A DNA stretch of 64,000 nt from Thermoanaerobaculales bacterium (GCA_035358815.1 DAOPQC010000012.1:45580-109579), one strand, 5' to 3'; counted from the first letter of the stretch, positions 52,396 to 61,629 are shown. Notes: generated by a model from the letters alone, not told the origin. Numbers and translations are program-made.

Positions 52396-54814
52396 CGAGC
52401 ACGTGCGGCGAAGCCTGTTCTTCGCCCGTTATGAGGCGAGTCGCTCGTCGAGCCGCGCCATCGGCACGGAGCATCTCCTGCTCGGGATGCTGCGCGAGGC
52501 GGACCCGGTGCTGACCGGCCTCCTCGAGCGCCCCGGCGGCAATCTCAAGGAGCTCCGGCAGGAGCTGCTCGGCGATCGCCTGGCGCTCGATCGCGTCAGC
52601 ACCTCACCCGACCTGCCGTTGGCCGAGGACACCAAGAAGTCCCTCGCCTTCGCCGTCCACGAGGCGGAGAGCATGGGCCACTCCTCGGTCGGCACGGAGC
52701 ACCTGCTGCTCGGCCTGCTGCGGGTCGAGGCCTGCACCGCCGCCCGGTACCTCAGCGCGCACGGGTTCGACCTGTTCCAGCTTCGCGAGGAGGTCGTCCA
52801 GCGGGGCCGCGACGCCGAGGCCGCGAGCTCCCCGCAGTCGACGCCCAACATCAGCGAGTACGCGCGTGATCTGACCGCGCTGGCGGCGGGCGGCGGCTTC
52901 GACCCCCTGATCGGCCGCGACGGCGAGGTCGAGCGGGTGATCCAGATTCTCTGTCGGCGCACCAAGAACAACCCGCTGCTGCTGGGCGATGCCGGCGTCG
53001 GCAAGACCGCGATCGTGGAGGGCCTCGCCACCCGCATCGTCGAGGGCAACGTGCCGTCGCTGCTGGCGAACCGGCGGATCCTCGCGCTCGACCTGTCGCT
53101 GCTGGTCGCCGGCACCAAGTACCGCGGCCAGTTCGAGGAACGGTTGAAGGGCCTGCTCAAGGAGCTGCAGGAGCGCCGCGAGATCATCATCTTCATCGAC
53201 GAGATCCACTCCCTGATCGGCACCGGCTCCGCCGAGGGTTCGCTCGACGCGGCGAACATCCTCAAGCCGGCGCTGTCGCGGGGTGAGATCACCTGCATCG
53301 GCTCGACCACGGTGCGCGAGTACCGGAAGTACGTCGAGAAGGACCGCGCCCTGTCGCGCCGGTTCCAGGCGATCAGCGTGCTCCAGCCCACCGAGGAGCA
53401 GACGATCGCCATCCTGCAGGGCATCCAGTCGCGGTACGAGGAGTTCCACGGCGTCCGCTACTCCGACGGGGCGATCAGGACCGCGGTCAGCCACGCCGGG
53501 CGCTACATCACCGACCGGTCGTTCCCGGACAAGGCCATCGACGTCATCGACGAGGCCGGCGCCAGGGTCAAGCTGCGGGGGGTCTCGTCGACGTCGACGC
53601 TGCGCCATGTCCAGGCCGACATCCGGCGCGTCGTCGGCGAGATGAAGGACGCGATCTCGCGCAAGGACTTCGAGGCGGCAGTGGAGCTGCGCGAGGAGGA
53701 GCTGCGGCTCCGGGACGAGCTCGCGATGCTCGAGGCGACCCACGCCGCGGAGCCGACCGGAGCGGTGGTCGTCGAGCGCTCGGATATCGAGGAGGTGGTC
53801 TCGTCGTGGACGGGCGTGCCGGTCACCGCCCTCGAGGAGGACGAGGCCGACCGGCTGCTCCGCATGGAGGAGATCCTGCGCCAGCGCGTGGTCGGGCAGG
53901 ACGACGCGATCAAAGCGCTGGCGCGGGCGATCCGGCGCAGCCGGCTCGGCGTGACCAGCCCGTTCCGGCCGATCGGGTCGTTCGTCTTCCTCGGGCCGTC
54001 CGGGGTCGGCAAGACCGAGGTCGCCCGGCAGCTCGCGCAGTACCTGTTCCAGGACCACCGGCGGCTGGTGCGCTTCGACATGTCCGAGTACATGGAGAAG
54101 CACACCGTGTCGCGGCTGATCGGATCGCCGCCGGGCTACGTCGGGTTCGAGGAGGGTGGCCAGCTCTCCGAGCAGGTGCGCCGCCAGCCCTACTCGGTGA
54201 TCCTGCTCGACGAGATCGAGAAGGCCCACCCGGACATCTACAACCTGCTGCTGCAGGTGCTCGAGGACGGCCGCCTCACCGACAGCTACGGCAACCTGGT
54301 CGACTTCACCAACACCCTGATCATCATGACCTCCAACCTCGGCAGCCGGGATCTCGCGGACTCCGACCGCGTCGGGTTCACGAGCGAGCGGCAGAGCCTC
54401 GACTCGGCGCGGGTGCGTGAGGTGGTCGACCGCCAGCTGCGCCGGCACTTTCCGCCCGAGTTCATCAACCGGCTCGACGATGTGATCGTCTTCGACCCGC
54501 TCGCCGAGGCGTCCCTGCTGAGGGTCGCCGAGATCCTGCTCGAAGAGACCGCCGACAACCTCACCCGGCAGCGGGTCACCATCACCTACGACCAGGATGT
54601 TCCATCGTGGCTGCTCGCGCAGTGCGGCGTGGATCCGCAGGCGGGTGCACGACCGCTGCGGCGACTGGTCAAGCGGTGGGTCGAGGACGCGGTCGCCGAC
54701 TACCTCATCCTGAACCGCAAGGGTGACGAGGTGGTGTTGAGGGTGCGCCTGCGCGACGGGCAGCCGGTGGTCGAGGCGGTCGACGCGGTGAGGCTGGGAG
54801 AGGACCGGCGGTGA
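52379..54814 (+). CDS. clpC: ClpC-type AAA+ ATPase
   Basis: 811 aa. Two Clp_N repeats (residues 1-145; I-G-T-E-H-L-L-L-G-M-L and V-G-T-E-H-L-L-L-G-L-L), AAA-1 (Walker A L-L-G-D-A-G-V-G-K-T, Walker B I-I-F-I-D-E-I-H), a short middle domain with a UVR-like segment (D-A-I-S-R-K-D-F-E-A-A), and AAA-2 (Walker A G-P-S-G-V-G-K-T-E, Walker B I-L-L-D-E-I-E-K-A-H). V-G-F in D-R-V-G-F-T-S-E is the ClpP-docking tripeptide, so it can feed a ClpP partner. The start overlaps lolD by 17 bp, and its own promoter lies within lolD. Confidence 0.97.
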   Translation: MFERFNEHVRRSLFFARYEASRSSSRAIGTEHLLLGMLREADPVLTGLLERPGGNLKELRQELLGDRLALDRVSTSPDLPLAEDTKKSLAFAVHEAESMGHSSVGTEHLLLGLLRVEACTAARYLSAHGFDLFQLREEVVQRGRDAEAASSPQSTPNISEYARDLTALAAGGGFDPLIGRDGEVERVIQILCRRTKNNPLLLGDAGVGKTAIVEGLATRIVEGNVPSLLANRRILALDLSLLVAGTKYRGQFEERLKGLLKELQERREIIIFIDEIHSLIGTGSAEGSLDAANILKPALSRGEITCIGSTTVREYRKYVEKDRALSRRFQAISVLQPTEEQTIAILQGIQSRYEEFHGVRYSDGAIRTAVSHAGRYITDRSFPDKAIDVIDEAGARVKLRGVSSTSTLRHVQADIRRVVGEMKDAISRKDFEAAVELREEELRLRDELAMLEATHAAEPTGAVVVERSDIEEVVSSWTGVPVTALEEDEADRLLRMEEILRQRVVGQDDAIKALARAIRRSRLGVTSPFRPIGSFVFLGPSGVGKTEVARQLAQYLFQDHRRLVRFDMSEYMEKHTVSRLIGSPPGYVGFEEGGQLSEQVRRQPYSVILLDEIEKAHPDIYNLLLQVLEDGRLTDSYGNLVDFTNTLIIMTSNLGSRDLADSDRVGFTSERQSLDSARVREVVDRQLRRHFPPEFINRLDDVIVFDPLAEASLLRVAEILLEETADNLTRQRVTITYDQDVPSWLLAQCGVDPQAGARPLRRLVKRWVEDAVADYLILNRKGDEVVLRVRLRDGQPVVEAVDAVRLGEDRR

Positions 54815-57237
54815 GGGCCCGCCTGCTGGCACTGCTGCTCGGGCTGGCGATGGCCGGCTTGCCGGCGCTGGCGAGGCCGGGAGCGGCGGCCGACGAGGCA
54901 TCCGAGGTCATCATCGCCGACATCGTTGTCGAGGGTGGCCTCACGGTCACGGCCGACACCGTGTCGTACTACCTCGGCCTCGCGCCCGGTGACCCGATCG
55001 ATCCCGAGCTGATCGCAGAGGGCTTCCATCGCCTGTGGGACTCCGGGCTGTTCGAGGATGTCCGCATCGAGGCCGAGCCGACCGAGGACGGAGAGGTCAT
55101 CCTCTACGTGGCGATCGTCGAGCGGCCGTTCGTGACCAGCGTCATCTTCGAGGGGAACAAGAAGCTGAAGGAGTCGGACCTCAAGGACCGGCTTGACGAG
55201 CGTGGCATCGAGGTGCCGCGCAACGTGCCGCTGCGGATGTCCGAGCTCGAGCGCATCGAGAGCGCCATCAAGGAGCTCTACGATGAGGACGGCTTCCGAT
55301 CGGCGCAGGTGGCGTTCCGGGTCGACGAGGTGTCGGCGAACAAGCGCCAGGTGACCTACACCATCGATGAGGGCGGCAAGGTCAAGATCTCCTCGATCGA
55401 CTTCGTCGGCAACGAGATCTTCTCGGACGGAAAGCTGCAGGGCGCCCTGAAGAAGACCAAGGAGACCGGGCTGCTCCAGATGTTCGGTGACAAGACCGTG
55501 TTCTCCGAGGAGTCGTGGGAGGAGGACCGCGACAACCTCCGCAAGTTCTACCTCGACCGGGGGTACATCGACGTCAAGGTCGGAGAGCCGCAGATCGAGA
55601 TGATCGCCGAGAACCCGGACGCCGACACCCTCAAGAAGAAGGACTTCAAGCTGGTGGTCAAGGTCCCGGTCGAGGAGGGTGAGCCCTATGCCATGGGCTC
55701 GCTGTCGATCGCAGGCACGAAGGCCTACGACGGCGAACGCCTCACCTCGTTCTTCGAGGTCGAGCCGGGCCAGACCTACAGCAACAAGGCGATCGAAGAC
55801 GGCATGGAGAAGGTGCGCGACCTGTACCAGAACACCGGCTACTTCTACGCCTACACCAACCAGGTCTGGAAGCCGCGCGAGGGCGAGGACAACGTGGTGG
55901 ACGTGGTCGTTGACGTGTTCGAGGGGGACCGTTTCACGCTCGGCCGCCTCGAGTTCTCCGGCAACACCAACACCCGCGACAAGGTGCTGCGGCGCGAGTT
56001 CCGGATCCCGGAGGGCGCCTACATGAGCACCGGGGTGTTCCGGTCATCGGTCTTCAAGGTCAACGCCCTGGGTTACTTCAAGCTCGAGGAGGAGCCGGTC
56101 GAGTTCGACATCGACGAGGAGCAGAAGCGGATCAACGTCGTCGTCAAGGGGCAGGAGGTGGGGCGCAACGACGTCCAGTTCGGCGCCGGCTACTCCGAGC
56201 TCGACGGGTTCTTCGTGCAGGCCCAGTTCAACACCCGCAACTTCCTCGGCCGCGGCAACTCGTTCGGCGTGTCGCTGCAGACCGGCCGCTACTCGGACTA
56301 CTACACGCTGTCCTACACCGAGCCGTACTTCCTCGACCGGCGGATCCTGCTCGGCGGGTCGATCTTCAACACCAGCCTCGACGCGACCGGGTTCTTCCGG
56401 GAGACGACCGGCGCCACCATCAGCACCGGCCTCGGCGTCGGCACCTTCTCGTCGGTGTCCGGCCTGTTCGCGTGGGAAGATGTCTACTCCGAGTACGACA
56501 TCCAGCGCACCGGACTGGTGGGCGACCCGACGGGTGGGCACGGGCGGCCGATCGACTTTCCCCCAACCGAACCGAGGCCCCGCGAGGTCGCCGTCGAGAC
56601 CTTCGAGGGCACGACCTCCTCGTTCACGCCGGGCTACATGTTCGACAGCCGGGACGACCCCTTCGACCCCAACAAAGGGAAGCGGATGAGCGGCCGGCTC
56701 CGGCTCGCGGGCGGCCCGCTCGGCGGCGACTTTGACTACATCCGCCCCGAGGTCAGCTGGCTCCAGTTCGTGTCGCTCGACAAGAAGTGGGTCCTCGCCT
56801 ACCGCGGGGAGGTCGGCCAGTTCTTCCCCTACAACGACACCGACGTCCCGCTCTACGAGCGCTACCGCCTCGGCGGCGACCGGACGATCCGTGGCTTCGA
56901 GTACTACACGGTCCTGCCCCGGACCGAGGCGGGACGCTACTTCCTGACCGAAGGCGGGTCGCGGATGGGCGGCGACCGATACTGGCTGGCCAATGTTGAG
57001 CTACAGTTCCGGGTCGGAGGACCGGTGAAGGTGGTGGCGTTCTTCGACGCCGGCAACACCTACCACGAGGACCAGGGCTGGGACCTCGGCCTGTGGCGGA
57101 GGTCGACCGGCCTGGAGATGAGGGTCTTCCTGCCGATCTTCCAGGCCCCGATCAGGTTCATCTACGGCATCAACCTCGATCCGTTCCCGGACGAGGACTC
57201 GAGCGACTTCTCGTTCTCGATCGGGACCACGTTCTGA
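54811..57237 (+). CDS. bamA: Outer-membrane protein assembly factor BamA
   Basis: 808 aa. Signal peptide (L-L-A-L-L-L-G-L-A-M-A-G-L-P-A-L-A), five POTRA domains (about residues 25-430; I-I-A-D-I-V-V-E-G-G-L-T-V, V-T-S-V-I-F-E-G-N-K-K-L) and a 16-strand barrel. The barrel insertion motif R-G-F-E (T-I-R-G-F-E-Y-Y) and the terminal Phe (F-S-I-G-T-T-F) are typical. BamA folds outer-membrane proteins; no bamB-D is here. The start GTG overlaps the clpC stop by 4 bp. Confidence 0.95.
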   Translation: MRARLLALLLGLAMAGLPALARPGAAADEASEVIIADIVVEGGLTVTADTVSYYLGLAPGDPIDPELIAEGFHRLWDSGLFEDVRIEAEPTEDGEVILYVAIVERPFVTSVIFEGNKKLKESDLKDRLDERGIEVPRNVPLRMSELERIESAIKELYDEDGFRSAQVAFRVDEVSANKRQVTYTIDEGGKVKISSIDFVGNEIFSDGKLQGALKKTKETGLLQMFGDKTVFSEESWEEDRDNLRKFYLDRGYIDVKVGEPQIEMIAENPDADTLKKKDFKLVVKVPVEEGEPYAMGSLSIAGTKAYDGERLTSFFEVEPGQTYSNKAIEDGMEKVRDLYQNTGYFYAYTNQVWKPREGEDNVVDVVVDVFEGDRFTLGRLEFSGNTNTRDKVLRREFRIPEGAYMSTGVFRSSVFKVNALGYFKLEEEPVEFDIDEEQKRINVVVKGQEVGRNDVQFGAGYSELDGFFVQAQFNTRNFLGRGNSFGVSLQTGRYSDYYTLSYTEPYFLDRRILLGGSIFNTSLDATGFFRETTGATISTGLGVGTFSSVSGLFAWEDVYSEYDIQRTGLVGDPTGGHGRPIDFPPTEPRPREVAVETFEGTTSSFTPGYMFDSRDDPFDPNKGKRMSGRLRLAGGPLGGDFDYIRPEVSWLQFVSLDKKWVLAYRGEVGQFFPYNDTDVPLYERYRLGGDRTIRGFEYYTVLPRTEAGRYFLTEGGSRMGGDRYWLANVELQFRVGGPVKVVAFFDAGNTYHEDQGWDLGLWRRSTGLEMRVFLPIFQAPIRFIYGINLDPFPDEDSSDFSFSIGTTF

Positions 57238-57272
57238 CGCCCGATCGGACGACGAATCAGGAGGTTCACGGA

Positions 57273-57788
57273 ATGCGACGACTGATGATGTGTGGTGCTG
57301 GGCTCCTCGCGCTGATCGGGCTTGCGGTCCCGGCGGCGGCGCAGACGACGGTGGCGGTGATCGACGTGCAGCGCGTCGTCACCGACTCCGACCCGGGCAA
57401 GGAAGCTCTCCAGCGGCTGCGGACGCTGCAGGACGAGAAGATCGAGGAGGGCCGCAACCTCCAGACCGAGCTCGAAGCGCTGCGCGACCAGCTCAACAAG
57501 CAGCGGTTCACGCTCTCCGAGCAGAAGCTCGAGGAGATGACCGGCCAGGTCGAGGACAAGACGATCGCGCTCCAGCGCTTCGAGGACGACGCGAAGCGGT
57601 CCCTCGAGGAGGCGCGGCGCACCGCGCTCGGCCGCCTCGAGGAGCGGATCATGCCGATCATCAACGAGGTCGGCAAGGAACGCGGGCTGACCCTCATCTT
57701 CAACAAGTTCCAGTCGGGGCTGGTCTACGCCGACGAGGCGATCGACATCACCGATGACGTGATCCGGCGCTTCAACACCGCCGAGTGA
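57273..57788 (+). CDS. OmpH/Skp-like periplasmic chaperone
   Basis: 171 aa. Signal peptide (G-A-G-L-L-A-L-I-G-L-A-V-P-A-A-A), then T-V-A-V-I-D-V-Q-R-V-V, the family's first strand, and a long coiled coil of about 100 residues (E-A-L-Q-R-L-R-T-L-Q-D-E-K-I-E-E, and so on). The C-terminal strand reads L-T-L-I-F-N-K-F-Q-S-G-L-V-Y-A. Skp holds unfolded outer-membrane proteins for BamA, which matches its place between bamA and lpxD. CAGGAGG lies eight bases before ATG 57273. Confidence 0.9.
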   Translation: MRRLMMCGAGLLALIGLAVPAAAQTTVAVIDVQRVVTDSDPGKEALQRLRTLQDEKIEEGRNLQTELEALRDQLNKQRFTLSEQKLEEMTGQVEDKTIALQRFEDDAKRSLEEARRTALGRLEERIMPIINEVGKERGLTLIFNKFQSGLVYADEAIDITDDVIRRFNTAE

Positions 57789-58822
57789 TGCGCCTCCAGG
57801 AGCTTGCCGACCGGCTCGGCGCGACCCTGATCGGGGACGGGGGCCGCGAGGTCGTCGCGGTGCGGCCACTCGATGCGGCCGGTCCCGACGACCTGTCGTT
57901 CCTGCACAACCCCAAGTATCTCGCCCAGGCGCGGGCGTCGCGGGCAGGAGCGATCCTCCTGCGCGACGCGGAGGCGCTGCCCGGCCGCGTCGTGCTGGTC
58001 TGCGGCGAGCCCTACCTGGCGCTGGCGCGGGCGATCGAGCTGCTCCACCCCGCGGAGGCCGCCGAGCCGGGAGTCCACCCCACTGCGGTGGTTGCCGGCG
58101 ACGCCGTCCTCGGGGCGGGGGTGTCGGTCGGGCCCTGTGCCGTGGTGGGCGCCGGCTGCCGGATCGGCGACCGGTCGGTGATCGGCGCCGGCTGCGTCCT
58201 CGGCCGCAGGGTGGAGGTGGGCGAGGGCTGCCTGCTCCACCCCCGGGTCGTCGTCGAGGACGACTGCCGGGTCGGGAACCGCTGCATCCTGCACGCCGGC
58301 GTGGTGATCGGCTCCGACGGCTACGGCTTCGCGACCGTCGCCGGGGTGCACCACAAGGTCCCGCAGGTGGGCATCGTCGTGATCGAGGACGACGTCGAGC
58401 TCGGTGGCAACGTCTGCGTCGACCGGGCGACGCTCGGCGAGACGCGCATCGGCCGGGGTACCAAGGTCGACAACCTGGTCCAGATCGCCCACAACGTCCA
58501 GGTTGGCGAGGGCTGCCTGCTGGTGGCGCAGGTCGGGATCTCGGGCTCCACGACGATCGGGGACCACGCGGTGCTCGCGGGCCAGGTCGGCGCGGCCGGC
58601 CACCTGCACATCGGCAGCCGGGTCGTGGTCGGCGCGAAGAGCGCCGTGCTCAAGGACGTGCCCGACGGGGCGTTCGTGACCGGCATCCCGGCGCGGCCGC
58701 ACCGCGAGTGGCTGCGGGTGAACGCCGGGCTGCAGCGGCTCGACCAGCTCCGCGAGCGGCTGGAGCGGCTCGAGCGGGCCCTGCGGCGGCTCGAGGGATC
58801 GGCGGAGGAGGGGGACCGATGA
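57788..58822 (+). CDS. lpxD: UDP-3-O-(3-hydroxyacyl)glucosamine N-acyltransferase
   Basis: 344 aa. N-terminal uridine-binding domain (D-D-L-S-F-L-H-N-P-K-Y) followed by left-handed beta-helix hexapeptides (V-G-P-C-A-V-V-G-A-G, I-G-D-R-S-V-I-G-A). The catalytic His is in I-A-H-N-V-Q-V-G-E. The last 25 residues are a coiled coil (L-R-E-R-L-E-R-L-E-R-A-L-R). It adds the second acyl chain in lipid A synthesis. ATG overlaps the upstream stop (TGATG), and its own stop overlaps fabZ by 4 bp. Confidence 0.95.
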   Translation: MRLQELADRLGATLIGDGGREVVAVRPLDAAGPDDLSFLHNPKYLAQARASRAGAILLRDAEALPGRVVLVCGEPYLALARAIELLHPAEAAEPGVHPTAVVAGDAVLGAGVSVGPCAVVGAGCRIGDRSVIGAGCVLGRRVEVGEGCLLHPRVVVEDDCRVGNRCILHAGVVIGSDGYGFATVAGVHHKVPQVGIVVIEDDVELGGNVCVDRATLGETRIGRGTKVDNLVQIAHNVQVGEGCLLVAQVGISGSTTIGDHAVLAGQVGAAGHLHIGSRVVVGAKSAVLKDVPDGAFVTGIPARPHREWLRVNAGLQRLDQLRERLERLERALRRLEGSAEEGDR

Positions 58823-59247
58823 TGGACATCGAGAAGATCCTGGACGTGCTCCCGCATCGCTACCCGTTCCTGCTCATCGACCGCGTCCTCGAGGTCGACT
58901 CCAAGCACGTGCAGGCGATCAAGAACGTGACCGTGAACGAGCCCTTCTTCGCCGGGCACTTCCCCCAGCGGAAGGTCATGCCGGGGGTGTTGATCGTGGA
59001 GGCGATCGCGCAGGCGGGCGGCTTCATGATGCTCACCCTGGCCGGACCGAAGGCGGGCAGGCTGATCTACTTCACGGGCATCGACAACTGCCGGTTCCGC
59101 AGGCCGGTGGTCCCCGGCGACCAGCTCGTCCTCGAGGTCGAACTGGTGGCGAGGCGGTCGAACTTCGCCAAGATGCACGGTCGGGCGACGGTCAACGGTG
59201 AGCTGGCGTGCGAGGCGGACCTGATGTCCGCCGCAACGGAGGCATGA
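58819..59247 (+). CDS. fabZ: 3-hydroxyacyl-ACP dehydratase FabZ
   Basis: 142 aa, a single hotdog domain. The start L-P-H-R-Y-P-F-L-L-I-D-R-V contains the conserved H-R-Y-P-F-L-L; the catalytic His and Glu lie in G-H-F-P-Q-R-K-V-M-P-G-V-L-I-V-E-A-I-A-Q. FabZ dehydrates beta-hydroxyacyl-ACP; in this operon it competes with LpxA/LpxD for the same hydroxyacyl substrate. The ATG overlaps the lpxD stop by 4 bp; its own stop overlaps lpxA by 4 bp. Confidence 0.95.
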   Translation: MMDIEKILDVLPHRYPFLLIDRVLEVDSKHVQAIKNVTVNEPFFAGHFPQRKVMPGVLIVEAIAQAGGFMMLTLAGPKAGRLIYFTGIDNCRFRRPVVPGDQLVLEVELVARRSNFAKMHGRATVNGELACEADLMSAATEA

Positions 59248-60038
59248 TGGGGATCTCGATCCACCCGACTGCGCTGGTCGACGCGAAGGCAGAGCTCGCC
59301 GACGGCGTCGAGGTCGGTCCGTACGCGGTGATCGAGGCGGGCGTCGCGGTCGGGGAGGGCACGTACGTCGGCCCGTTCTGCAGGCTGTCGGGGCCGACGA
59401 CGATCGGCGCCCGCAACCGCTTCGAGAGCCACTGCTCGATCGGCTCGCCGCCGCAGGACCTCAAGTACCACGGCGAGCCGACGCGCCTCGAGATCGGCGA
59501 CGGCAACACCTTTCGTGAGTTCGTGACCTTCAACCGCGGCACGGTCGGCGGCGGTGGGGTCACCAGCGTCGCCAACGACGGACTGTTCATGGCCTACACC
59601 CACGTCGCCCACGACTGCCACGTCGGCTCCCGGGTGATCTTCGACAACTGCGGCACGCTGGCCGGCCACGTCGACGTCGGTGACGACGTCGTCATCGGCG
59701 CCTTCTCGGCGGTTCACCAGTTCTCCCGGATCGGCGACCACGCCTTTCTCGGCGGGTTCACGACCGCCACCAAGGACTGCCTGCCGTTCATGAGGACGGT
59801 CGGCAACCGGCCGGCCAAGTGTTACGGGCCGAACACGATCGGCCTCCAGCGCAAGGGCTTCTCCGAGGACCGCCTGGACGCCCTCAAGAAGCTGTGGCGG
59901 ATCCTCCACAATCCCAAGCTGACGACCACGCTGGCGGTCGAGCGCGCGCGCGCGGAGCTTTCCGGCCAACCGGATGTCGATGCGGTGCTCGCCTTCATCG
60001 AGGGCTCGCAGCGAGGCGTGATCCTGACTCGGGATTAG
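59244..60038 (+). CDS. lpxA: Acyl-ACP-UDP-N-acetylglucosamine O-acyltransferase
   Basis: 264 aa. Hexapeptide-repeat beta-helix (V-E-V-G-P-Y-A-V-I-E, V-G-P-F-C-R-L-S-G), and the catalytic His in L-F-M-A-Y-T-H-V-A-H-D-C-H-V-G. The C-terminal helices include L-Q-R-K-G-F-S-E-D-R-L-D-A-L-K. LpxA makes the first step of lipid A. Two ATGs (59244, 59247) are in frame at the fabZ overlap; the first gives the 4-bp ATGA overlap. Confidence 0.95.
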   Translation: MMGISIHPTALVDAKAELADGVEVGPYAVIEAGVAVGEGTYVGPFCRLSGPTTIGARNRFESHCSIGSPPQDLKYHGEPTRLEIGDGNTFREFVTFNRGTVGGGGVTSVANDGLFMAYTHVAHDCHVGSRVIFDNCGTLAGHVDVGDDVVIGAFSAVHQFSRIGDHAFLGGFTTATKDCLPFMRTVGNRPAKCYGPNTIGLQRKGFSEDRLDALKKLWRILHNPKLTTTLAVERARAELSGQPDVDAVLAFIEGSQRGVILTRD

Positions 60039-60060
60039 CCGGAGCGCCCGGCCCAACGCC

Positions 60061-60417
60061 ATGGAGCCGCGATCCCCGGACCCGCCTCGAGTCGACGCGG
60101 TGCTGGTGGTGGCGGCCGGGGAGGGAGTGCGGCTGCGGCTCCGGGTCAAGCCCGGGGGGCGGGCCGACCGCATCCTCGGCCCCCACGACGGGGCGCTCAA
60201 GCTCGTCGTGCGATCGGCGCCGGAGCGAGGCCGCGCCAACGACGCCGTGGTCCGCCTGCTCGCCTCGGCCCTCGGGATCGGCCGCTCCCAGGTGGAGGTG
60301 ATCGCCGGCGCCACGGCGCGGGACAAGGTCGTGGCGTTCGGTGGAGTCTCGGCCGCCGAGATCGCGCACCGGCTCGAGGCCGCGGGCGTGCCCGCTCGGG
60401 TAGGATCCAAGATTTAG
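60061..60417 (+). CDS. DUF167 (YggU) family protein
   Basis: 118 aa. The DUF167 signature is here: L-R-L-R-V-K-P-G-G-R-A-D-R-I-L-G-P-H-D-G-A-L-K-L-V-V-R-S-A-P-E-R-G-R-A-N-D-A-V, shown as short pieces of the same fold, ending V-E-V-I-A-G-A-T-A-R-D-K. Members are small conserved proteins of unknown function. It lies 22 bp after lpxA in the same direction. Its stop TAG lies in the AGGATCTAGGGG repeat at 60416. Confidence 0.85.
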   Translation: MEPRSPDPPRVDAVLVVAAGEGVRLRLRVKPGGRADRILGPHDGALKLVVRSAPERGRANDAVVRLLASALGIGRSQVEVIAGATARDKVVAFGGVSAAEIAHRLEAAGVPARVGSKI

Positions 60418-60450
60418 GATCTAGGGGCTAGGATCTGGGGGCTGGGACGG
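60416..60450 (+). repeat. AGGATCTAGGGGCTAG repeat (copy 1)
   Basis: AGGATCTAGGGGCTAG at 60416-60431 is identical to 61614-61629, in the same orientation. It is followed here by GATCTGGGGGCTGGG. The first copy supplies the DUF167 stop codon. No gene lies in 60451-60557. Confidence 0.65.
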
Positions 60451-60557
60451 GCGTCCTGCTCGGATGTCCTTTACACACCCGCATGTCTCACCGACCCCTG
60501 GAGCCAGCCGCCCAGGGCAGCTGTGGCGTTCAGGCAGGGGGCGGTGAGAGATGCGGG

Positions 60558-61226
60558 TCAGAACCGGTACGCGGCTCCGATGCCCACGATCATCGGGTTG
60601 AGGTCGGTCTCGACGGTGTCGAGCTCCGGGCCCGACGACTGGAGGGTGACGTCGACCGGGAGGTCGAGCCACTTCAGATCGAAGGTCAGGATCCACGAGT
60701 CGCCGATCCGGTGCATCAGGCCGACCTGCCCGACGTAGCTGTAGGTGAAGTCCGACTCGACGCTGTCGATGCCGAGAGCGCTCGCCTCGTCGGTCGTGTC
60801 CGACTCGAAGAAGTAGGCGCCCGCGACGCCTGCTCCCAGGTAGGGGCGCCAGCTGCCGAGCAGCGGCACGATGTAGCGCAGGGTGACCGTGGTCTCGCCG
60901 ATCCACACCGAGCCGACGTTGAGGCCGTCGAATTCCCCGGCGAACGCGCCAAGGTCGTGCTCGGCGGCGGTGAGCATGAGCTCGATCCCCCAGTTGTGGC
61001 CGAGCATGTACGTCGTGTCGAGCTCGAGGCTGATCGCGCTGTCGAATGTGAGGCGGGAGCCGGTGTCGACCACCGGCTCCGAGCGCGCGTCGGTCTCGAT
61101 GTACACGACGCGCCCGCCGACATGCCACTCGCCCTGCTGCTGCGCCACTGCAAGGCCGGCGCCGGCGATCATCGCCACGATCGCGAAGCTCACGAGCCTG
61201 CCCGCCGCACGGAAGTTTCTCGGCAT
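60558..61226 (-). CDS. OmpW-like outer-membrane beta-barrel protein
   Basis: 222 aa. Signal peptide (V-S-F-A-I-V-A-M-I-A-G-A-G-L-A-V-A), then an eight-strand barrel in which P-L-L-G-S-W-R-P-Y-L-G-A-G-V-A-G-A-Y-F-F is the OmpW-family strand, and D-L-K-W-L-D-L is a late conserved piece. The last residues, V-G-I-G-A-A-Y-R-F, end in Phe as barrels do. OmpW forms a narrow hydrophobic channel. Its ATG overlaps the upstream stop by one base, so it is co-transcribed with the small gene before it. Confidence 0.85.
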   Translation of the reverse strand: MPRNFRAAGRLVSFAIVAMIAGAGLAVAQQQGEWHVGGRVVYIETDARSEPVVDTGSRLTFDSAISLELDTTYMLGHNWGIELMLTAAEHDLGAFAGEFDGLNVGSVWIGETTVTLRYIVPLLGSWRPYLGAGVAGAYFFESDTTDEASALGIDSVESDFTYSYVGQVGLMHRIGDSWILTFDLKWLDLPVDVTLQSSGPELDTVETDLNPMIVGIGAAYRF

Positions 61227-61582
61227 CAGAAGACCCTCCCCAGCCGCTCGAGCACGGTGTCCGGATCCCCGACCGTGTCGAGCAACGCACGCGCCTCGTC
61301 GCCGAGAGCGCGGATGACGTCTGCGGGCCCCTTCACGGGCTGGCCCCCGGCAAGGTACATCGGCGAGCCGTTGGGGTCCAGGTAGAGCCCGTCACGCGGC
61401 TCGCTCGCATCGAGGCCCTCATAGACGGCGGGTGGCTGGTCCGCGCGCACCAGCGCCCAGACCGGCGGATCGAGGTGCACGATGTCGACCCTCTCCGCCT
61501 TCTGGTCGGCCTGCAAAGCCTGCCAGCCCGGCGCGTCGAGGGCGCCGCGGAGCAGCCACAGTCGGTTCGCGGGATCGCTCAT
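61226..61582 (-). CDS. Small hypothetical protein of the OmpW operon
   Basis: 118 aa from ATG 61582; ATG 61594 is also possible. It is soluble, without a signal peptide or membrane helix: N-R-L-W-L-L-R-G-A-L-D-A-P-G-W near the start and P-P-V-W-A-L-V-R-A-D-Q-P-P-A in the middle, then an Asp-rich beta segment and a helical end. No family recognised. Together with the OmpW gene it is bracketed by two copies of a 16-bp direct repeat. Confidence 0.5.
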   Translation of the reverse strand: MSDPANRLWLLRGALDAPGWQALQADQKAERVDIVHLDPPVWALVRADQPPAVYEGLDASEPRDGLYLDPNGSPMYLAGGQPVKGPADVIRALGDEARALLDTVGDPDTVLERLGRVF

Positions 61583-61599
61583 TGGCGGGCCCATGATAT

Positions 61600-61629
61600 A
61601 GGGGCTAGGATCTAGGATCTAGGGGCTAG
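61600..61629 (+). repeat. AGGATCTAGGGGCTAG repeat (copy 2)
   Basis: GGGGCTAGGATCT followed by AGGATCTAGGGGCTAG (61614-61629), the same orientation as the copy at 60416. It ends in the stop codon of the leftward HAMP-like gene (CTA at 61626-61628). Confidence 0.65.
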
